Positions 9,287-18,669 are shown, counted from the first letter of the stretch. The stretch is 64,000 nt of DNA from Sphingomonas sp. PR090111-T3T-6A (GCF_000383095.1 NZ_AORL01000016.1:1-64000), one strand, 5' to 3'. Translations and numbers: made by a program. Notes: generated from the sequence alone by a model not told the origin.

Positions 9287-10080
9287 TAAAAGCCATCCCC
9301 GCTTTCCCCCTTCTTGCCTTCGCCGCGGTCGGGCGCCTCATCGTGGGGCTGCTCGCGATGGTCGGCCGGGTGACGAAGTTCGCGCTCACCACGATCGTGC
9401 GCGCGGTGACGCCGCCTTACTATCCGGCGCGCCTGTTCGCGCAGATCATGGAGATCGGTTGGTTCTCGCTCCCCGTCGTCGGGCTGACCGCGATCTTCAC
9501 GGGCTCGGCGCTGGCGCAGCAGATCTACACCGGCGGCTCGCGCTTCAACGCGTCCTCCACCGTGCCCGCGATTGTCGTGTTCGGCATGGTGCGCGAGCTG
9601 GGGCCGGTGCTCGTCGGCCTGATGGTGGCGGGCCGCGTCGCCTCGGCGATGGCGGCGGAACTGGGGACTATGCGCGTCACCGAGCAGCTCGACGCGCTCG
9701 CGACGCTGCGCACCGACGGCTATCGCTATCTGATCGCGCCGCGTCTGGTGGCGGCGGTGCTGGCGCTGCCGGTGATGGTGCTGATCGCCAACTCGATCGG
9801 GATCATGGGCGGCTATCTGCTGTCGATCTACAAGCTGGGCTTCAATCCGGCCTCCTATCTCGCCACCACGCGCCAGTTCCTGGAGTGGGACGATATCCGG
9901 ATGGCGGTCGTGAAGGCCGCCGTGTTCGGCTTCATCATCGCTCTCATGGGCTGCTATAACGGCCTGCACACGCGCGGCGGCGCAGCCGGCGTGGGCAAGG
10001 CGACCACCGACGCGGTGGTCTCGTCCTTCGTGCTGATCCTGTTTTCGGATCTGGTCATCACCATCGTGGCGTTCGGCTGA
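9283..10080 (+). CDS. mlaE: MlaE-type ABC transporter permease
   Basis: Inner-membrane permease of the Mla/MCE phospholipid transport family, 265 residues, several hydrophobic helices. The family core is visible: RLFAQIMEIGWFSLPVVGLTA, GMVRELGPVLVGLMVAGRVASAMAAELGTM and EQLDALATL. The ATG at 9283 overlaps the alr stop. The gene overlaps mlaF by one base pair pattern TGATG. The MCE-domain subunit (MlaD) expected as a partner is not in this window. Confidence 0.93.
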   Translation: MIKAIPAFPLLAFAAVGRLIVGLLAMVGRVTKFALTTIVRAVTPPYYPARLFAQIMEIGWFSLPVVGLTAIFTGSALAQQIYTGGSRFNASSTVPAIVVFGMVRELGPVLVGLMVAGRVASAMAAELGTMRVTEQLDALATLRTDGYRYLIAPRLVAAVLALPVMVLIANSIGIMGGYLLSIYKLGFNPASYLATTRQFLEWDDIRMAVVKAAVFGFIIALMGCYNGLHTRGGAAGVGKATTDAVVSSFVLILFSDLVITIVAFG

Positions 10081-10844
10081 TGGCGACGGGCATGCTCCCC
10101 AAGATCAAGCTCACCGACGTGGTGAAGCGCTTTGGCGAGAAGACCGTGCTCGACGGGGTGAACCTCTCGGTCGAGCCCGGTGAATCGGTGGCGATCATCG
10201 GCGGCTCGGGCACGGGCAAGTCGGTGACGCTGAAGTGCATTCTGGCGCTGCTCATCCCGGACAGCGGATCGATCGAGGTCGACGGGCAGGAGATCGTCGG
10301 CGCGCGCGCGAGCGAGATCGCGAAGATCCGTTCCAAGTTCGGGATGCTCTTCCAGGGCGGCGCGCTGTTCGACTCGATGCCCGTGTGGCGCAACGTCACT
10401 TTCGGCCTCACGCAGGGCCGGATGCGCGAGCCCGCCCGGATGCGCCGCATCGCCGAGGAGAATCTCGAGCGGGTCGGGCTGGGCAAGGACATCCTGAACC
10501 TCCGCCCCAACGAGCTGTCCGGCGGCATGCAGAAGCGCGTGGCGCTGGCCCGCGCGATCGCGCCGCGTCCGGAGATCATCTTCTTCGACGAGCCGACCAC
10601 AGGCCTCGATCCGATCCGCGCGGACATGATCAACGATCTCATCACGAGCCTCGTGAAGGATCTGGGCGTGACCGCGCTCACCATCACCCACGACATGAGT
10701 TCGGCCCGCAAGATCGCGGACCGGGTGGCGATGCTCTATAACGGCCGCATCATCTGGCACGGCCCGCGCGATCGCCTCTATGACAGCGGCAATCCCTATG
10801 TGGACCAGTTCGTCCAGGGGCGGGCGGACGGCCCGATCCGCTGA
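10080..10844 (+). CDS. mlaF: MlaF-type ABC transporter ATP-binding protein
   Basis: ATPase partner of the preceding permease, 254 residues. Walker A is GGSGTGKS (about residue 41), the Q-loop is in MLFQGGALFDSM, the ABC signature is LSGGMQKR, and Walker B is IIFFDEPTTGLDP with the H-loop in ITHDMSS. The start codon shares bases with the mlaE stop (TGATG). Together they would power retrograde or anterograde phospholipid movement for outer-membrane asymmetry. Confidence 0.95.
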   Translation: MATGMLPKIKLTDVVKRFGEKTVLDGVNLSVEPGESVAIIGGSGTGKSVTLKCILALLIPDSGSIEVDGQEIVGARASEIAKIRSKFGMLFQGGALFDSMPVWRNVTFGLTQGRMREPARMRRIAEENLERVGLGKDILNLRPNELSGGMQKRVALARAIAPRPEIIFFDEPTTGLDPIRADMINDLITSLVKDLGVTALTITHDMSSARKIADRVAMLYNGRIIWHGPRDRLYDSGNPYVDQFVQGRADGPIR

Positions 10845-10855
10845 GGACGCCGGCG

Positions 10856-11236
10856 ATGTTCGATCACATCCACCATGTCGCGATCATCGCGTCGGACTAT
10901 GCGCGGTCCAAGGCTTTCTACACAGGCGTGCTGGGCCTGCCGGTGATCGCCGAGGCCTATCGCGCCGAGCGGGATAGCTGGAAGCTCGACCTGAAGCTCG
11001 GCGATGCGCAGATCGAGCTGTTCTCCTTTCCCGATCCGCCGGCCCGCGTCTCGCGGCCGGAAGCGTGCGGCTTGCGGCATCTCGCTCTGTCGGTCGCCGA
11101 TCTGGATGCGGCGGTGGCCCATCTGACGGCGCATGGCGTCGCCTGCGAGGCCGTTCGCGTGGACGAATATACCGGCCGCCGCTTCACCTTCTTCGCGGAC
11201 CCGGACGGCCTGCCGCTGGAGCTTTACGAGCGCTAA
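10856..11236 (+). CDS. VOC (glyoxalase/bleomycin-resistance fold) protein
   Basis: A 126-residue vicinal-oxygen-chelate protein with two beta-alpha-beta-beta-beta modules. Likely metal ligands are in IHHVAIIASD (N-terminal His), QIELFSF, LRHLALSV and LELYER (C-terminal Glu). The size and FYTGVLGL pattern match small SMU1112/YaeR-like family members. Lactoylglutathione lyase activity is possible but not established. It lies 11 nt after mlaF, so it is probably in the same transcript. Confidence 0.87.
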   Translation: MFDHIHHVAIIASDYARSKAFYTGVLGLPVIAEAYRAERDSWKLDLKLGDAQIELFSFPDPPARVSRPEACGLRHLALSVADLDAAVAHLTAHGVACEAVRVDEYTGRRFTFFADPDGLPLELYER

Positions 11237-11348
11237 GCGCCGCTCCGGCGGGCGCGACGATTTCTCCCGCAATTTCAATGCTGCAATCCGCAGGCTGCAT
11301 TTCGGAACCAACGAACGCGCCGGAGTGACAGTATCAAAGGACGGGAGA

Positions 11349-11714
11349 ATGGCTGCGGAGCCAGCGGGCGCCCTGCGGAAACGCGTGATTGCCGCCTGTG
11401 TCGAGATCATGGGATGCCCGGCCGAGCATTGCGAGCGCGTCGTCGGCCCGATCGAGATCGTGCCGCGCGGCTGGACGATCCGATCGTTCAACGGCGATCC
11501 GACGGACAACATGATCGCCCGTCAGGTGGTCGATCTCATGTCCCGCATCTGGGAATGCGCGCCGGATTCCCGGATGTCCGCCCGCGAGGCCAGCGACTCC
11601 GCCGTCGCGGAGACCCGTTCCCCGGATCATGAGGACCGGCGTCTGTTCTGGTCCGATGCCGATGCCCTTCAGGCGATGGGGAGGCCGTCCATGAAAGAGG
11701 AAAGCCGCGGCTAG
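11349..11714 (+). CDS. Hypothetical protein, 121 aa
   Basis: Not recognised. The ATG at 11349 follows ACGGGAGA, a usable ribosome site. It is a soluble, mixed-charge protein with three cysteines (AACVEI, GCPAEH, HCERV) near the N-terminus and an acidic, low-complexity C-terminus (from about residue 80). No signal peptide or membrane segment. It runs convergently to the thiolase gene. Codon use resembles the neighbours, so it is probably a real gene with limited distribution. Confidence 0.6.
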   Translation: MAAEPAGALRKRVIAACVEIMGCPAEHCERVVGPIEIVPRGWTIRSFNGDPTDNMIARQVVDLMSRIWECAPDSRMSAREASDSAVAETRSPDHEDRRLFWSDADALQAMGRPSMKEESRG

Positions 11715-11782
11715 GCGGCTTCCGCTGGAGAGCCAGCGCGCGGAGCCCTTTCAGACCCGCGTGCTGACCCTGATTCAAGCGC

Positions 11783-12955
11783 TCAGCGCTCCACGCAGAG
11801 CGCGATGCCCATGCCGCCGCCGATGCAGAGCGTGGCGAGGCCCTTCTTGGCGTCGCGCTTCTCCATCTCGTAGATCAGCGTGGTGAGAATGCGCGCGCCG
11901 GACGCGCCGATCGGGTGGCCGATGGCGATCGCGCCGCCGTTGACGTTCACCTTCTCGGCCGGAAGCCCCAGCTCCTGACAGACCGACATCGCCTGCGAGG
12001 CGAAAGCCTCGTTGGCTTCGATCAGGTCGAGATCGTCGATGGTCCAGCCGGCCTTCTCCAGCGCCTTCTTCGTCGCGGTGACGGGGCCGATGCCCATGAT
12101 CGCCGGATCGACGCCGGTCGACGCCCAGCTCTTCACCCTGGCCAGCACCTTGGAGCCGCGCTTCGCCGCTTCCTCGGCCGACATCAGCACCAGCGCGGCC
12201 GCGCCGTCATTGAGGCCGGAGGCGTTCGCGGCGGTCACCGTGCCGTCCTTCTTGAAGGCGGGCTTCAGCTTCTCCATCGCCTCGATGGTCGCGCCGTCGC
12301 GGATATATTCGTCATTCTCGACGATCGTGTCGCCCTTGCGGCCCTTGACCGTGACGGGGACGATCTCGTCCTTGAAGCGGCCCGAGGCGCGGGCGTGCTC
12401 GGCCTTGTTCTGGCTGGCGACCGAGAACTTGTCCTGATCGGCGCGGCTGATCTGGTACTTCTCGGCGAGGTTCTCGGCGGTGATGCCCATGTGGTAATTG
12501 TTGAAGGCGTCCCACAGGCCGTCGACGATCATCGTGTCGACCATGGTGAGGTTGCCCATCTTGGTGCCGCCGCGCATGTTCTGCGCGTGCGGCGCGAGCG
12601 ACATGCTCTCCTGTCCGCCCGCGACCATGATCGAGGCGTCGCCGTTGGAGATCGCCTGCGCCGCCAGCGCCACTGCGCGCAGGCCCGAGCCGCACACCTG
12701 GTTGACGCCCCACGCCGGCACTTCCTTGGGGATGCCCGCCGCGATCGAGGCCTGGCGCGCCGGGTTCTGGCCCTGCGCCGCCGTCAGCACCTGGCCGAGG
12801 ATGACTTCGGAAACCTCCTCACCGGAGACGCCGGCCTGCGCCAGTGCCGCCTCGATGGCGACGCGGCCAAGCTCGTGCGCCGGCGTCGAGCCGAACGCGC
12901 CGAGGAAGCTGCCCACGGGGGTGCGCTTCGCCGCGGTGATGACGACGTCAGTCAT
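11783..12955 (-). CDS. phaA: Acetyl-CoA C-acetyltransferase (thiolase II)
   Basis: Biosynthetic thiolase condensing two acetyl-CoA to acetoacetyl-CoA, 390 residues. The acyl-accepting Cys is in [11 protein letters not shown] (about residue 89), the catalytic His is in [14 protein letters not shown] (about 348), and the second Cys is in TLCIGGGMG (about 377). It also serves fatty-acid and ketone-body routes, but the neighbouring PhaC-like and phaR genes argue for a role in polyhydroxybutyrate precursor supply. Confidence 0.94.
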   Translation of the reverse strand: MTDVVITAAKRTPVGSFLGAFGSTPAHELGRVAIEAALAQAGVSGEEVSEVILGQVLTAAQGQNPARQASIAAGIPKEVPAWGVNQVCGSGLRAVALAAQAISNGDASIMVAGGQESMSLAPHAQNMRGGTKMGNLTMVDTMIVDGLWDAFNNYHMGITAENLAEKYQISRADQDKFSVASQNKAEHARASGRFKDEIVPVTVKGRKGDTIVENDEYIRDGATIEAMEKLKPAFKKDGTVTAANASGLNDGAAALVLMSAEEAAKRGSKVLARVKSWASTGVDPAIMGIGPVTATKKALEKAGWTIDDLDLIEANEAFASQAMSVCQELGLPAEKVNVNGGAIAIGHPIGASGARILTTLIYEMEKRDAKKGLATLCIGGGMGIALCVER

Positions 12956-12991
12956 GAATCAAAACTCCTGCTGGGACTGCATGGAACCTTA

Positions 12992-14089
12992 TCAGGCCAT
13001 ATGGGGACGTGTCAGCCATTCGGCCAGCGTTTGCCACAGCGTGGCGCGCGCTCGCCCGCCGACGACCATGCCGACATGTCCTTGCGCCAATGTGACGCGC
13101 GTCCCCGCTCCCGTGGCGCTGGCCGCGGGGACGATGCGGTCGGTCGTGGAGATGATGTCGAGCAGCGGGCAGGCGAGCGCCGCCGGATCGACCGTCCGTC
13201 CGCCGACCGTCCAGCGTCCTTCGCCCGGATCGTCGCGGCCGAACATGGCCTCGGCCAGCTCCTGCCCGGCGGCGGGGGTGAGGGGAGCGCCGTCATTGGC
13301 CCAGTCCTCCAGCGCGACGAAGCGGCGGATCGCGTCGGGCGAGCGCTCGCTTTGTCCGAAGGCGACGAACTTCTCGACCGTGCGGCGCGGATCGAGCCGC
13401 CAGAAGGCCGCCTGCAGTGCCTCGACGGGGAGAAGCCCCATCGCCTGCGCGGTGGGGCGGGCCTGTTCCCAGATGTCGGCCATGCCGGCCCTCGCTTCGT
13501 CCGGGAAGCCCGAGAAACGCCACGGCGTTGCGATCAGCGCCAGCGCGGCGGGCGGGCGGATCGTCGCGGCGGCGAGCGCCATCGTGCCGCCGAGGCAATA
13601 ACCCGCCATCGCCGCATCGCGGCCGGCCGTCTCCAGCAGGGGCAGCAGGAGCGTCTCGACATGGCCGGCGATGCCGAGCCCCGCCTCGCCGGGCGAGGGC
13701 TCGCCCCAGTCGACCAGCAGCGGCCTGAGCCCCTGCGTCGAAAGCCAGCGCAGCATCGAGACGTCGGGCAGCAGGTCCAGCACATGCGGCGGGTTGATCA
13801 GCGAGGGCACGAAGACCACCGGCCGCCCCTCGCCGCCATAATCGAGCAGCGTCGCGCGTCCCGCCCGTGCGATGGCGGGCATGGGCGCGGGGCGCGGCGC
13901 GCGCGGCGCGGCCTGATAGGCGCGCAGGCCATGGAGCGCAGCGGCCATCTTGTCGGGGTCGTGCCCGGTTTCGCTGCGCAGCATGGCGAGAAAGAGGGGC
14001 AGGGGCCTCGGCCTGTGTTGCGATGCGGAATGATTTGATGTTAGCGTATCTTGGCTCGGCGGCGTGCCGGGGGGAGAAGGACGAGTCAT
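12992..14089 (-). CDS. PhaC-like alpha/beta hydrolase
   Basis: About 365 residues, alpha/beta-hydrolase fold. The nucleophile motif is GYCLGGT, with Cys in place of the usual Ser, as in polyhydroxyalkanoate synthases. VDWGEPSPGE, the acid in STTDRIVP and the His in QGHVGMV complete a synthase-like triad. It is much shorter than class I PhaC (about 570-600 residues) and nearer class III size. It may be a small synthase or a PHA-related hydrolase. The ATG at 14089 is the first usable in-frame start before the conserved PRPLPLFLAMLR segment; an internal ATG at about 13984 would remove that segment. The start abuts divergent phaR. Confidence 0.8.
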   Translation of the reverse strand: MTRPSPPGTPPSQDTLTSNHSASQHRPRPLPLFLAMLRSETGHDPDKMAAALHGLRAYQAAPRAPRPAPMPAIARAGRATLLDYGGEGRPVVFVPSLINPPHVLDLLPDVSMLRWLSTQGLRPLLVDWGEPSPGEAGLGIAGHVETLLLPLLETAGRDAAMAGYCLGGTMALAAATIRPPAALALIATPWRFSGFPDEARAGMADIWEQARPTAQAMGLLPVEALQAAFWRLDPRRTVEKFVAFGQSERSPDAIRRFVALEDWANDGAPLTPAAGQELAEAMFGRDDPGEGRWTVGGRTVDPAALACPLLDIISTTDRIVPAASATGAGTRVTLAQGHVGMVVGGRARATLWQTLAEWLTRPHMA

Positions 14090-14645
14090 GGCGAAGTCAG
14101 CTTCCGGGTCCGATACGGTCATCATCAAGAAATACGCGAACCGCCGGCTCTATAACACCGAGACGTCGAGCTACATCACGCTGGACCATCTCGCCGCGAT
14201 GACGCGCGAAGGGCGCGACTTCAAGGTTCTCGATGCCCGCAGCGACGAGGATATCACGCACTCGGTCCTCACCCAGATCATCATGGACGAGGAAACGCGC
14301 GGACAGACCTTGCTGCCGGTGAATTTCCTCCGCCAGCTCATCGCGCTCTATGGCGATTCGATGCAGTCGATGGTGCCGCAATATCTCGAAGCCTCGATGG
14401 AGGCGTTCCGCCGCAACCAGCAGCAGTTCCGCTCGGCCATGGAAGGCGCCTTCTCGGGCGGCCCCTTCGCCGAGATCGCCAAGCGCAACATGGCGATGTT
14501 CGAGGCCGCCGCCGACGCCTTCAAGCCGGGCGCCAAGCCCGCCGCGCCGGCCGGCGAGGAAGCGCCCGCCAAGGACGACGAACTGACGGCGCTCAAGGCC
14601 CAGCTCGCCAGCCTTCAGGACAAGATCGACAAGATGGGGAAGTAA
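14088..14645 (+). CDS. phaR: Polyhydroxyalkanoate synthesis repressor PhaR
   Basis: A 185-residue DNA- and granule-binding regulator. The N-terminal PHB/PHA-accumulation DNA-binding domain is clear (IIKKYANRRLYNTETSSY, residues about 12-29), followed by the accumulation regulator domain with LDARSDEDITHSVLTQII. The C-terminus is Ala/Pro-rich and ends in a short predicted coiled coil (LKAQLASLQDKIDK). A strong GGGGGGAGAAGG lies upstream of the ATG. In this family PhaR represses phasin and its own gene until PHA granules titrate it. Confidence 0.95.
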   Translation: MAKSASGSDTVIIKKYANRRLYNTETSSYITLDHLAAMTREGRDFKVLDARSDEDITHSVLTQIIMDEETRGQTLLPVNFLRQLIALYGDSMQSMVPQYLEASMEAFRRNQQQFRSAMEGAFSGGPFAEIAKRNMAMFEAAADAFKPGAKPAAPAGEEAPAKDDELTALKAQLASLQDKIDKMGK

Positions 14646-14661
14646 GGGGCTCCCCTTACTT
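14640..14661. terminator. Bidirectional hairpin between phaR and amidohydrolase
   Basis: A perfect 10-bp stem (AAGTAAGGGG / CCCCTTACTT) with a 2-nt loop spans both convergent stop codons. There is only a weak T-rich tail, so it may end transcription in both directions or simply protect 3' ends. Confidence 0.5.
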
Positions 14662-16350
14662 CTTCACCCACACGCGCTGACCGCCGATCCAGGTTTCCTG
14701 GACCTGCGTGGTGCGAATGGCCTGCGGATCGGTGGTCGTCAGCGGGTCGCGATCGACCAGCACGAAGTCGGCCATATGGCCGGGCTCCAGCGAGCCGAGC
14801 CGGTCCTCCGCCTTCGCCGCATAGGCCGCGCCCGTGGTGAAGGCCGCGAGCGCCTGCGGCATGGTGATCTTCTCGGCCGGTTGCCAGCCGCCCGGCGGCA
14901 GGCCCTCGGCATCCTCACGGCTGACGGCGGCGGCGAGGCCGGGGAAGGGGTTGGGGCTCTCGACCGGATAGTCCGACCCGAAGGCGAGCGGCACATGCTC
15001 GGCCTCCATCGTCGCCCAGGCATAGCTGCCCTTGAGGCGCTCGGGGCCTAGCCGGGCCTCGGCCATCTTCCAGTCGCTCGTCTCGTGCGTCGGCTGCATC
15101 GAGGCGACGATGCCGTTCCTCGCGAAGCGCGGCAGATCGGCCGGATCGACGATCTGGGCATGCTCGATCCGCCAGCGGCGATCGCCCTTGTAGGTCTCGG
15201 CCAGTTCCTCGTAGGCGCCGAGCACCTGCGCGTTGGCCGCGTCGCCGATGGCGTGGACGGCGATCTGGAAGCCGTCCATCGCAGCGCGGCTCATCAGGTT
15301 CTTGAGCTTGGTGTCGTCGAGGAACTGGAGGCCGCGCGTGTCGGGCTTGTCGGCATAAGGCTGCTTGAGCCATGCGCCCCGCGAGCCGAGCGCGCCGTCC
15401 GCGAAGAGCTTGACGCCGATCATCCTGAGATGCCCGTCATAGAGCCACGGCGTCGGCCCGGTGCCTGCCACCGACAGCGCGGTGTCGACGCCCAACCCAT
15501 AGCTCACGATCCGCACGCGGAGTTGCCCGGCGTCGCCCGCACGGCGCAGGACGTTCCAGTCGTCCGCGCTGGTACCCATGTCGCAGGTGGCGGTGATGCC
15601 GAAGCTGAGCAGCGCTTCCTGCGCCTTGCGGAAGGCCTCGTCGCGCTCCAGTGGCGCGGGGCCGGGGACGGCGCGGAGGATGAGGTCTTTCGCGGCATCG
15701 ACGAAGACGCCGGTCGGCTTGCCCTTCGCGTCGCGCTCGATCCGGCCGCCGGCGGGGTCCTTGGTGGAGGCCGTGATCCCCGCCGCCGCCATCGCCGCCG
15801 TATTGGCGAGCAGCGCATGGCCGTCGACGCGGGTGAGGACGACGGGGCGATCCTTCACCGCCAGATCGATGTCGGCGGCGGTCGGGAAGCGGCCGAGGCC
15901 CCATTTTTCCTGATTCCAGCCGAAGCCCTGCACCCATGCCGGCTGCGGATGGCTGGCGGCATAGTTCGCCACCTTGGTCTGCGCGTCGGCGAGGCTGGTG
16001 GTGCCTGAGAGATCGACATGGGTGAGCTGGAAGCCCAGCTCCATCACATGGCCATGCGCATCGATCAGGCCGGGGAGCAAGGTGCGCCCCTTGCCGTCGA
16101 GCTTGAAGTCCAGCCATTCGGGCCGCTTGTCGTTCGGCTGGAGCAGCTTCGAGACCTTGCCGTCCTTGCCGATCAGCAGGCCGGTGAAATGCTCGATCTG
16201 CCCGTCCTTGCCGACGGTGTAGCCGTTCACATTGTCGAGCAGCCCGCCGACGGTGGGCGGGGCGGGGGCATAGGCCTGCGGCTGCTTCTTTGCCGCGGCG
16301 GGGCTCGCCAGCGCTGCGAGGGCCGCCAGCGCGGCGAGCGTGGCCCTCAC
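14656..16350 (-). CDS. Exported YtcJ-like metal-dependent amidohydrolase
   Basis: The GTG at 16350 overlaps the stop of the upstream dehydrogenase gene (GTGA). The 564-residue product starts with a signal peptide (LAALAALAALASPAAA). It belongs to the amidohydrolase_3 (YtcJ-like) family. Metal ligands are DAHGHV (about residue 88), the His in AVHAIGD and IEHAQIVD, and the Asp in GSDYPVESPNP. Substrates of this family are varied and mostly unknown. The export signal suggests a periplasmic role. Confidence 0.9.
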   Translation of the reverse strand: MRATLAALAALAALASPAAAKKQPQAYAPAPPTVGGLLDNVNGYTVGKDGQIEHFTGLLIGKDGKVSKLLQPNDKRPEWLDFKLDGKGRTLLPGLIDAHGHVMELGFQLTHVDLSGTTSLADAQTKVANYAASHPQPAWVQGFGWNQEKWGLGRFPTAADIDLAVKDRPVVLTRVDGHALLANTAAMAAAGITASTKDPAGGRIERDAKGKPTGVFVDAAKDLILRAVPGPAPLERDEAFRKAQEALLSFGITATCDMGTSADDWNVLRRAGDAGQLRVRIVSYGLGVDTALSVAGTGPTPWLYDGHLRMIGVKLFADGALGSRGAWLKQPYADKPDTRGLQFLDDTKLKNLMSRAAMDGFQIAVHAIGDAANAQVLGAYEELAETYKGDRRWRIEHAQIVDPADLPRFARNGIVASMQPTHETSDWKMAEARLGPERLKGSYAWATMEAEHVPLAFGSDYPVESPNPFPGLAAAVSREDAEGLPPGGWQPAEKITMPQALAAFTTGAAYAAKAEDRLGSLEPGHMADFVLVDRDPLTTTDPQAIRTTQVQETWIGGQRVWVKK

Positions 16351-17213
16351 CGGGGCAGCCGTCGGACCAGCGAGGAGGTATCCTGCCGGCCGCCGCCCAT
16401 CGTCTGCACCTCGGCATAGAACTGGTCGACCAGGGCCGCCACCGGCAGCGTCGCGCCGTTGGCCCGAGCCTCCTCCAGCGCGAGGCCGAGATCCTTGCGC
16501 ATCCAGTCCACCGCGAAGCCGAAGTCGAACTCGTCCTTCGCCATCGTCCCCCAGCGGTTGACCATCTGCCAGCTCGACGCGGCTCCGCCCGAGACGGCCT
16601 CGAAGGTGCGGTCGAGATCGAGATCGGCCGCCTGCGCGAAGCGGAGCGCTTCGGAGAGGCCCTGCACCACGCCGGCGATGGCGATCTGGTTCACCATCTT
16701 GGCGGTCTGCCCCGCACCGGATTTGCCGATATGGACCATCCGCGAGGCATAGGCCTGCATTAGCGGCTGGGCGGCCTCGAACGCCGCCCGGGAGCCGCCG
16801 CACATGATCGCGAGCGTGCCGTTCTCGGCCCCCGCCTGCCCGCCCGAGACGGGCGCGTCGAGCACCAGCAGCCCGTGATCCTTGCCCTCGACGCCGAGCT
16901 GGCGGGCGATGCGGGCGGAGACGGTGGTGTGATCGACGAATAGCGCGCCCGCCTTCATCGCGCGGAAGGCGCCCTTCGGCCCGAGCGTCACCTCGGCCAG
17001 ATCGTCGTCGGTGCCGACGCAGGAGAAGACCGCGTCCGCGCCCTCCGCTGCTTCCGCCGCGCTGGCCGCCATCCGGCCGCCATGGGCCGCGACCCAGGCT
17101 TCGGCCTTGGCCGCGCTGCGATTGTAGACGGTGAGGTCGTGGCCTTCGGCCGCGAGGTGACGAGCCATCGGGGCGCCCATCACGCCCAGCCCGAGATATG
17201 CCAGTTTCGCCAT
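16347..17213 (-). CDS. 3-hydroxyisobutyrate dehydrogenase-like NAD(P)-dependent oxidoreductase
   Basis: A 288-residue beta-hydroxyacid dehydrogenase. The N-terminal Rossmann motif is GLGVMGAPMARHL, the substrate-binding signature is LDAPVSGGQAGAENGTL (about 120), and the catalytic Lys is in GQTAKMVNQ (about 170). Members act on 3-hydroxyisobutyrate, tartronate semialdehyde or succinic semialdehyde; the substrate is unclear here. It is followed by, and coupled to, the exported amidohydrolase. Confidence 0.92.
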   Translation of the reverse strand: MAKLAYLGLGVMGAPMARHLAAEGHDLTVYNRSAAKAEAWVAAHGGRMAASAAEAAEGADAVFSCVGTDDDLAEVTLGPKGAFRAMKAGALFVDHTTVSARIARQLGVEGKDHGLLVLDAPVSGGQAGAENGTLAIMCGGSRAAFEAAQPLMQAYASRMVHIGKSGAGQTAKMVNQIAIAGVVQGLSEALRFAQAADLDLDRTFEAVSGGAASSWQMVNRWGTMAKDEFDFGFAVDWMRKDLGLALEEARANGATLPVAALVDQFYAEVQTMGGGRQDTSSLVRRLPR

Positions 17214-17273
17214 AGGGCCGCGGGCATAACGCACCTTTCTTGCCGCCGCCAGATGGTCTAGGCGGGCTCTATT

Positions 17274-18527
17274 ATGGCAACGCTTGAAGCAACCGCACGT
17301 CGCCCCGAGGATCACCCCGTCGTCACCATGACGGACATTCGGATCGCGCACGAGCGCATTGCTCCCAGCATCGTTCGCACGCCGACGCTCTATTCGAAGA
17401 CGCTCTCCGCGCTGACGGGCGCCAATGTCTGGCTCAAGTTCGAGAATCTCCAGTTCACCGCCGCCTACAAGGAGCGCGGCGCGCTCAACAAGCTGCTCCA
17501 GCTCACCGACGAGGAGAAGGCGCGCGGCGTGATCGCGGCCTCGGCCGGCAACCATGCGCAGGGCCTCGCCTATCATGGCGCGCGGCTCGGCATCCCCGTC
17601 ACGATCGTGATGCCCAAGCCCACGCCCACCGTGAAGGTGCAGCAGACCGAGGGCCATGGCGCCGAGGTGATCCAGACCGGCGAGCGCTTCGACGACGCGC
17701 AGGCGACGGCCTATGAGATCGCCGCCCAGCGCGGGCTCACCTTCGTCCACCCGTTCGACGACCCGGCGATCATCGCGGGGCAGGGGACGGTCGCGGTCGA
17801 GATGCTGGAGGATGTCCCCCAGATCGACACGCTGGCGATCCCGATCGGCGGCGGCGGGCTCATCTCGGGCTGCGCCACGGCGGCGCGCGCGATTCGTGCG
17901 GACATCGACGTGGTCGGCGTGCAGGCGGAGCTTTATCCGTCGATGTATGCCGAGCTGAACCATGTCGATCTGCCCTGCGAAGGCGACACGCTGGCGGAAG
18001 GCATCGCGGTCAAGCGGCCGGGCAACATCACCCGCGAGATCGTGCGCGCGCTGATCCGCGACGTGGTGCTCGTCTCCGAGCGCGGGCTGGAGGAGGCGGT
18101 GTCGCTGCTGCTCCAGATCGAGAAGACGGTGGTGGAGGGCGCTGGCGCGGCCGGGCTCGCGGCGCTGATGGCGCATCCGCAGCGCTTCGCGGGGCGCAAT
18201 GTCGGCCTGGTGCTGACCGGCGGCAATATCGACACGCGCCTGCTCGCCAATGTGCTGCTGCGCGATCTGGCCCGATCGGGCCGGCTCGCGCGCCTGCGCA
18301 TCCGGCTTCAGGATCGCCCGGGCGCGCTGTTCAACGTCGCGCGGGTGTTCGACGAGCAGCAGGTGAACATCATCGAGATCTACCACCAGCGCGTCTTCAC
18401 CACGCTGCCGGCCAAGGGACTCATCACCGATATCGAGTGCGAGACTCGCGATTCCCGGCATCTCGATCGGCTGGTCAAGGCGCTGACGGACCACGGCTAT
18501 GAGGTCAGCCGCGTCGAGCTTGCCTGA
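17274..18527 (+). CDS. ilvA: Threonine ammonia-lyase
   Basis: PLP enzyme converting threonine to 2-oxobutanoate, 417 residues. The PLP lysine is in AAYKERGALNKLL (about residue 66) and the glycine-rich phosphate loop is IPIGGGGLISG (about 188). An ACT-like regulatory domain occupies the last 80 residues (LRIRLQDRPGALFNVARVF). A single C-terminal ACT is typical of the shorter, single-ACT form that may serve isoleucine synthesis or threonine degradation. Confidence 0.93.
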   Translation: MATLEATARRPEDHPVVTMTDIRIAHERIAPSIVRTPTLYSKTLSALTGANVWLKFENLQFTAAYKERGALNKLLQLTDEEKARGVIAASAGNHAQGLAYHGARLGIPVTIVMPKPTPTVKVQQTEGHGAEVIQTGERFDDAQATAYEIAAQRGLTFVHPFDDPAIIAGQGTVAVEMLEDVPQIDTLAIPIGGGGLISGCATAARAIRADIDVVGVQAELYPSMYAELNHVDLPCEGDTLAEGIAVKRPGNITREIVRALIRDVVLVSERGLEEAVSLLLQIEKTVVEGAGAAGLAALMAHPQRFAGRNVGLVLTGGNIDTRLLANVLLRDLARSGRLARLRIRLQDRPGALFNVARVFDEQQVNIIEIYHQRVFTTLPAKGLITDIECETRDSRHLDRLVKALTDHGYEVSRVELA

Positions 18528-18570
18528 CCAAAATGACCCGCTTTGGCGTGAATCGTCGCGAAACGGGCCG

Positions 18571-18585
18571 TTAACTTTCTTTTAA
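18571..18585. promoter_or_regulatory. CtrA-type binding box TTAA-N7-TTAA
   Basis: TTAA, seven bases, TTAA lies in the ilvA-bpt gap and matches the full CtrA consensus of alphaproteobacteria. It is nested in a perfect 8-bp dyad (GCCGTTAA / TTAACGGC). A GAATC (GANTC) methylation site lies about 20 nt upstream. The box is about 100 nt upstream of the bpt start. Binding is inferred. Confidence 0.5.
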
Positions 18586-18669
18586 CGGCTCGTGACTCTT
18601 CCGCGCAGGCGGCACTTGCCTCATATAAGGTTCAGGAACTTTGTCTGGGACGAGAGGACGGCCAGGACG

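Noticed and set aside
11915-14038. 707-codon plus-strand frame over the thiolase and PhaC-like genes
   Set aside because: Shadow of strongly coding minus-strand genes. Composition is Arg/Ala/Gly-rich with no domain.
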